Shown here one piece after another: positions 14,765 to 16,120 of a stretch of DNA of 16,120 nt (its first letter is position 1; every line of letters starts with the position of its first letter). Source of the DNA: DATBGE01 sp036558125 (lineage in GTDB: Bacteria > Gemmatimonadota > Gemmatimonadetes > Gemmatimonadales > GWC2-71-9); the NCBI GenBank assembly GCA_036558125.1, contig DATBGE010000074.1, positions 1 to 16,120 of the forward strand. Direction: 5' to 3'. Made by a program: the position numbers and the translations under genes. The notes beneath the pieces were generated by a model that was not told where the DNA came from, searched no databases, and saw nothing but the letters and a program-made list of their open reading frames with translations.

Positions 14765-15102
14765 GGTTGAGGTCGTCCTTTGAGGTTGTATCAGCTATCA
14801 GGCAGAGGTCTCTCCGAATGGCTGCTGGCGAATCCCTCCGCGGCCTGTTTACTTATTGCTCATCCACGCGACAAGTAGCTGCCCTGACCCGGGAGCCCCC
14901 GCACGGGAGTGCCGGAGAGCGTTCGTGAGGCGTTAGGGCCCGCTCGGTCCGTTCCGTGTAGCCTTTCCACGCTCACATGATGGAGCTGCCGACCCCGCTC
15001 GATCAGAATCGATCCTGCGGCCAACGTGACGCCCGGCGCCCCGGGCGAGCTGCTCGGTATTCTGAGATAGGCCGCTCGAACACTTCTCATCCAACAGTAC
15101 GC
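14765..15102. other. 338-base gap between divergent malic enzyme and amidase genes
   Basis: The gap must contain both promoters. I see no conserved gene in it. A minus-strand open frame (14860-15090) encodes no recognisable protein. Features seen are a GC hairpin (15030-15047) and a 7-base inverted repeat, TCAGAAT (15003-15009) with ATTCTGA (15059-15065), either side of it. No clear -35/-10 pair was found. Confidence 0.55.
15030..15047. other. GC hairpin in the amidase upstream region
   Basis: CGCCCGG (15030-15036) and CCGGGCG (15041-15047) form a perfect 7-base-pair, all-GC stem with a 4-base loop, CGCC. It ends 55 bases before the amidase ATG. It may lie in the leader RNA or be a protein site; no T-run follows. 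Confidence 0.5.
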
Positions 15103-16120
15103 ATGTCGCCGACCCGACGCGAAGTCCTGACCCAGCTCGCCGCCGCCGCTGTCCTTCCGTCTCTTCGCTGGGTCCGGACCGATCAGGACCCGCTCGACGG
15201 CACCATCGCCGACTATCAGGCCGGTCGCCGGCGCGGTGATTGGACCGCCGTCGAGGTCACCACGCGAGCGCTCGAACGCTGTCGCACCGAGGGAATAAAG
15301 TGGCGCGCGATCGACGCCCTGTCTTCCTCTGCCCTGGACGAGGCGCGCGCAGCCGACGCCCGCCTCCGTGCCGGGACGATGAAGGGGCCGCTCGACGGGG
15401 TCCCGGTCTTCGCCAAGGCGATCTACGACATGCAGGGCCTGCCGACCACCGGATCCAGCGCCGATTGGGCCCGCCTCTTTCCGGAGACGCTACGCCGCGA
15501 TTCACTCGAGGTGGCGCGGCTCCGTGCGGCGGGTGCCATCGTCCTCGGCAAAACCGCGGCGGACGACTTCGCCTACCATGGCAATGGCACCAGCAGCCAC
15601 ACCGGCCAGGTACTGAATCCGCACGACCCGACCGGCACCAAGACACCCGGAGGATCCAGCGCCGGCTCGGCGGTCGCGGTCGCGACCGGAATGGCCTTCG
15701 CCGCACTGGGCACCGACGACGGCGGCTCCAATCGCATTCCGGCGCAGTTCACCGGAGTCGTCGGAATGAAGCCGACCTTCGGACTTGTCCCCCGCACCGG
15801 GGTGATCCCGACCTGGCCCTATCTCGATACCCATGGGCCGCTCGCGCGCTCCGTCGCCGATGCGGCACTCCTCCTCGCCGCCATCGCTGGGCCGGACCGG
15901 TCGGACCCGCTGGCGCTTACGAGCAAGTGGGACAGCACGCCGCTCTTGAAGCTCAAGGACGATTCGCTTGCTGGCGTGCGGCTCGGACTGGTCGAGGAGC
16001 ATGTCCCGCGGAAGCAGATGACGGCCGAGGCGGTCGCGATGTGGGACCGTGCGGTGAGTGACCTCAAGGCAGCCGGTGCCGTGGTCGAGCCCTTCACGCC
16101 GGCGGTAACACTCTGGACCT
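15103..16120 (+). CDS. Amidase-signature family hydrolase with Tat signal (3' end outside window)
   Basis: The frame stays open to the right edge, giving 339 residues of a protein that usually has about 500-560. The N-terminus SPTRREVLTQLAAAAVLPSL is a twin-arginine (Tat) signal, so the enzyme should be exported folded to the periplasm. The amidase-signature Ser-cisSer-Lys triad is complete: Lys105 in VPVFAKAIYDMQG, cis-Ser185 in TKTPGGSSAGSAVAVATG, and nucleophile Ser209 in GTDDGGSNRIPAQFTGVVGM. The Ser-Ser spacing of 24 matches the family. Members cleave C-N amide bonds; GatA of tRNA amidotransferase is related, but a Tat-exported version cannot serve cytosolic tRNA amidation. The substrate is unknown. 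No Shine-Dalgarno precedes ATG 15103; the start is supported by the Tat leader. The first 16 codons have a decayed copy at 13004-13050. Confidence 0.9.
   Translation, partial: MSPTRREVLTQLAAAAVLPSLRWVRTDQDPLDGTIADYQAGRRRGDWTAVEVTTRALERCRTEGIKWRAIDALSSSALDEARAADARLRAGTMKGPLDGVPVFAKAIYDMQGLPTTGSSADWARLFPETLRRDSLEVARLRAAGAIVLGKTAADDFAYHGNGTSSHTGQVLNPHDPTGTKTPGGSSAGSAVAVATGMAFAALGTDDGGSNRIPAQFTGVVGMKPTFGLVPRTGVIPTWPYLDTHGPLARSVADAALLLAAIAGPDRSDPLALTSKWDSTPLLKLKDDSLAGVRLGLVEEHVPRKQMTAEAVAMWDRAVSDLKAAGAVVEPFTPAVTLWT

Noticed and set aside
13094..14770. 558-residue plus-strand open frame
   Set aside because: It is antisense to the malic enzyme, with an Arg/Pro/Gly/His-rich product typical of GC-rich shadow frames.
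14860..15090. 76-residue minus-strand open frame in the malic enzyme/amidase gap
   Set aside because: No recognisable motif or ribosome binding site, and it would occupy the region needed for both promoters.
15103..16120. GatA subunit of the tRNA amidotransferase
   Set aside because: The Tat signal indicates export and no gatB or gatC neighbour is visible, so a general amidase-family call is safer.

Overview
The window is a 16.1 kb, GC-rich piece of a bacterial chromosome. It carries nine intact or edge-cut genes of recognisable families, two gene remnants and no RNA genes. The mix points to an uncultured soil-type bacterium, most likely Gemmatimonadota (inference). It includes a TPR tail of a large regulator, an Ig-like lipoprotein, an ECF sigma/anti-sigma pair beside a TPR-CHAT protein, a membrane-tethered TAXI protein, a GH63-like/GH13 pair and a Tat-exported amidase. 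No marker gene fixes the taxonomy.

Left part (1-6551). The C-terminal end of a TPR protein runs off the left edge. A roughly 235-base gap follows with three different tandem arrays, all with a 7-base period. Next comes a minus-strand lipoprotein with Big_1-like domains. Divergent from it is an ECF sigma factor that overlaps its anti-sigma partner by ATGA. The anti-sigma gene runs 85 bases into the end of a convergent 974-codon gene for an exported, membrane-anchored TPR-CHAT protein. The CHAT cysteine-protease dyad (His786, Cys831) is intact and predicted to face the periplasm, the same side as the anti-sigma C-terminal domain. This arrangement suggests a CRISPR-free sigma-release pathway controlled by a CHAT protease, and is the best candidate for an undescribed system here.

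Middle part (6552-12856). A 550-base gap holds a decayed dinB-like remnant and two hairpins, one covering the ribosome binding site of the next gene. That gene encodes an orphan TAXI-type solute-binding protein with two membrane segments and a cytosolic tail; no TRAP permease gene is present. Convergent to it is a two-gene operon for a GH63/MGH1-like glucosidase and a GH13 alpha-amylase-family enzyme. Both are predicted to be cytoplasmic, and they are translationally linked, since the GH13 ribosome binding site overlaps the glucosidase stop codon. A tandem 20-base direct repeat upstream of the operon looks like a regulator site.

Right part (12857-16120). The intergenic stretch 12857-13141 is a mosaic: operator-like repeats, a possible dispersed-repeat end, a fourth 7-base array, a dead copy of the first 16 codons of the downstream amidase, and two hairpins. 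It is followed by a minus-strand malic enzyme with all catalytic residues, a 338-base gap with one strong hairpin, and a Tat-signal amidase that is cut by the right edge. Apart from the sigma/anti-sigma/CHAT group and the glycosidase pair, the genes look functionally independent.
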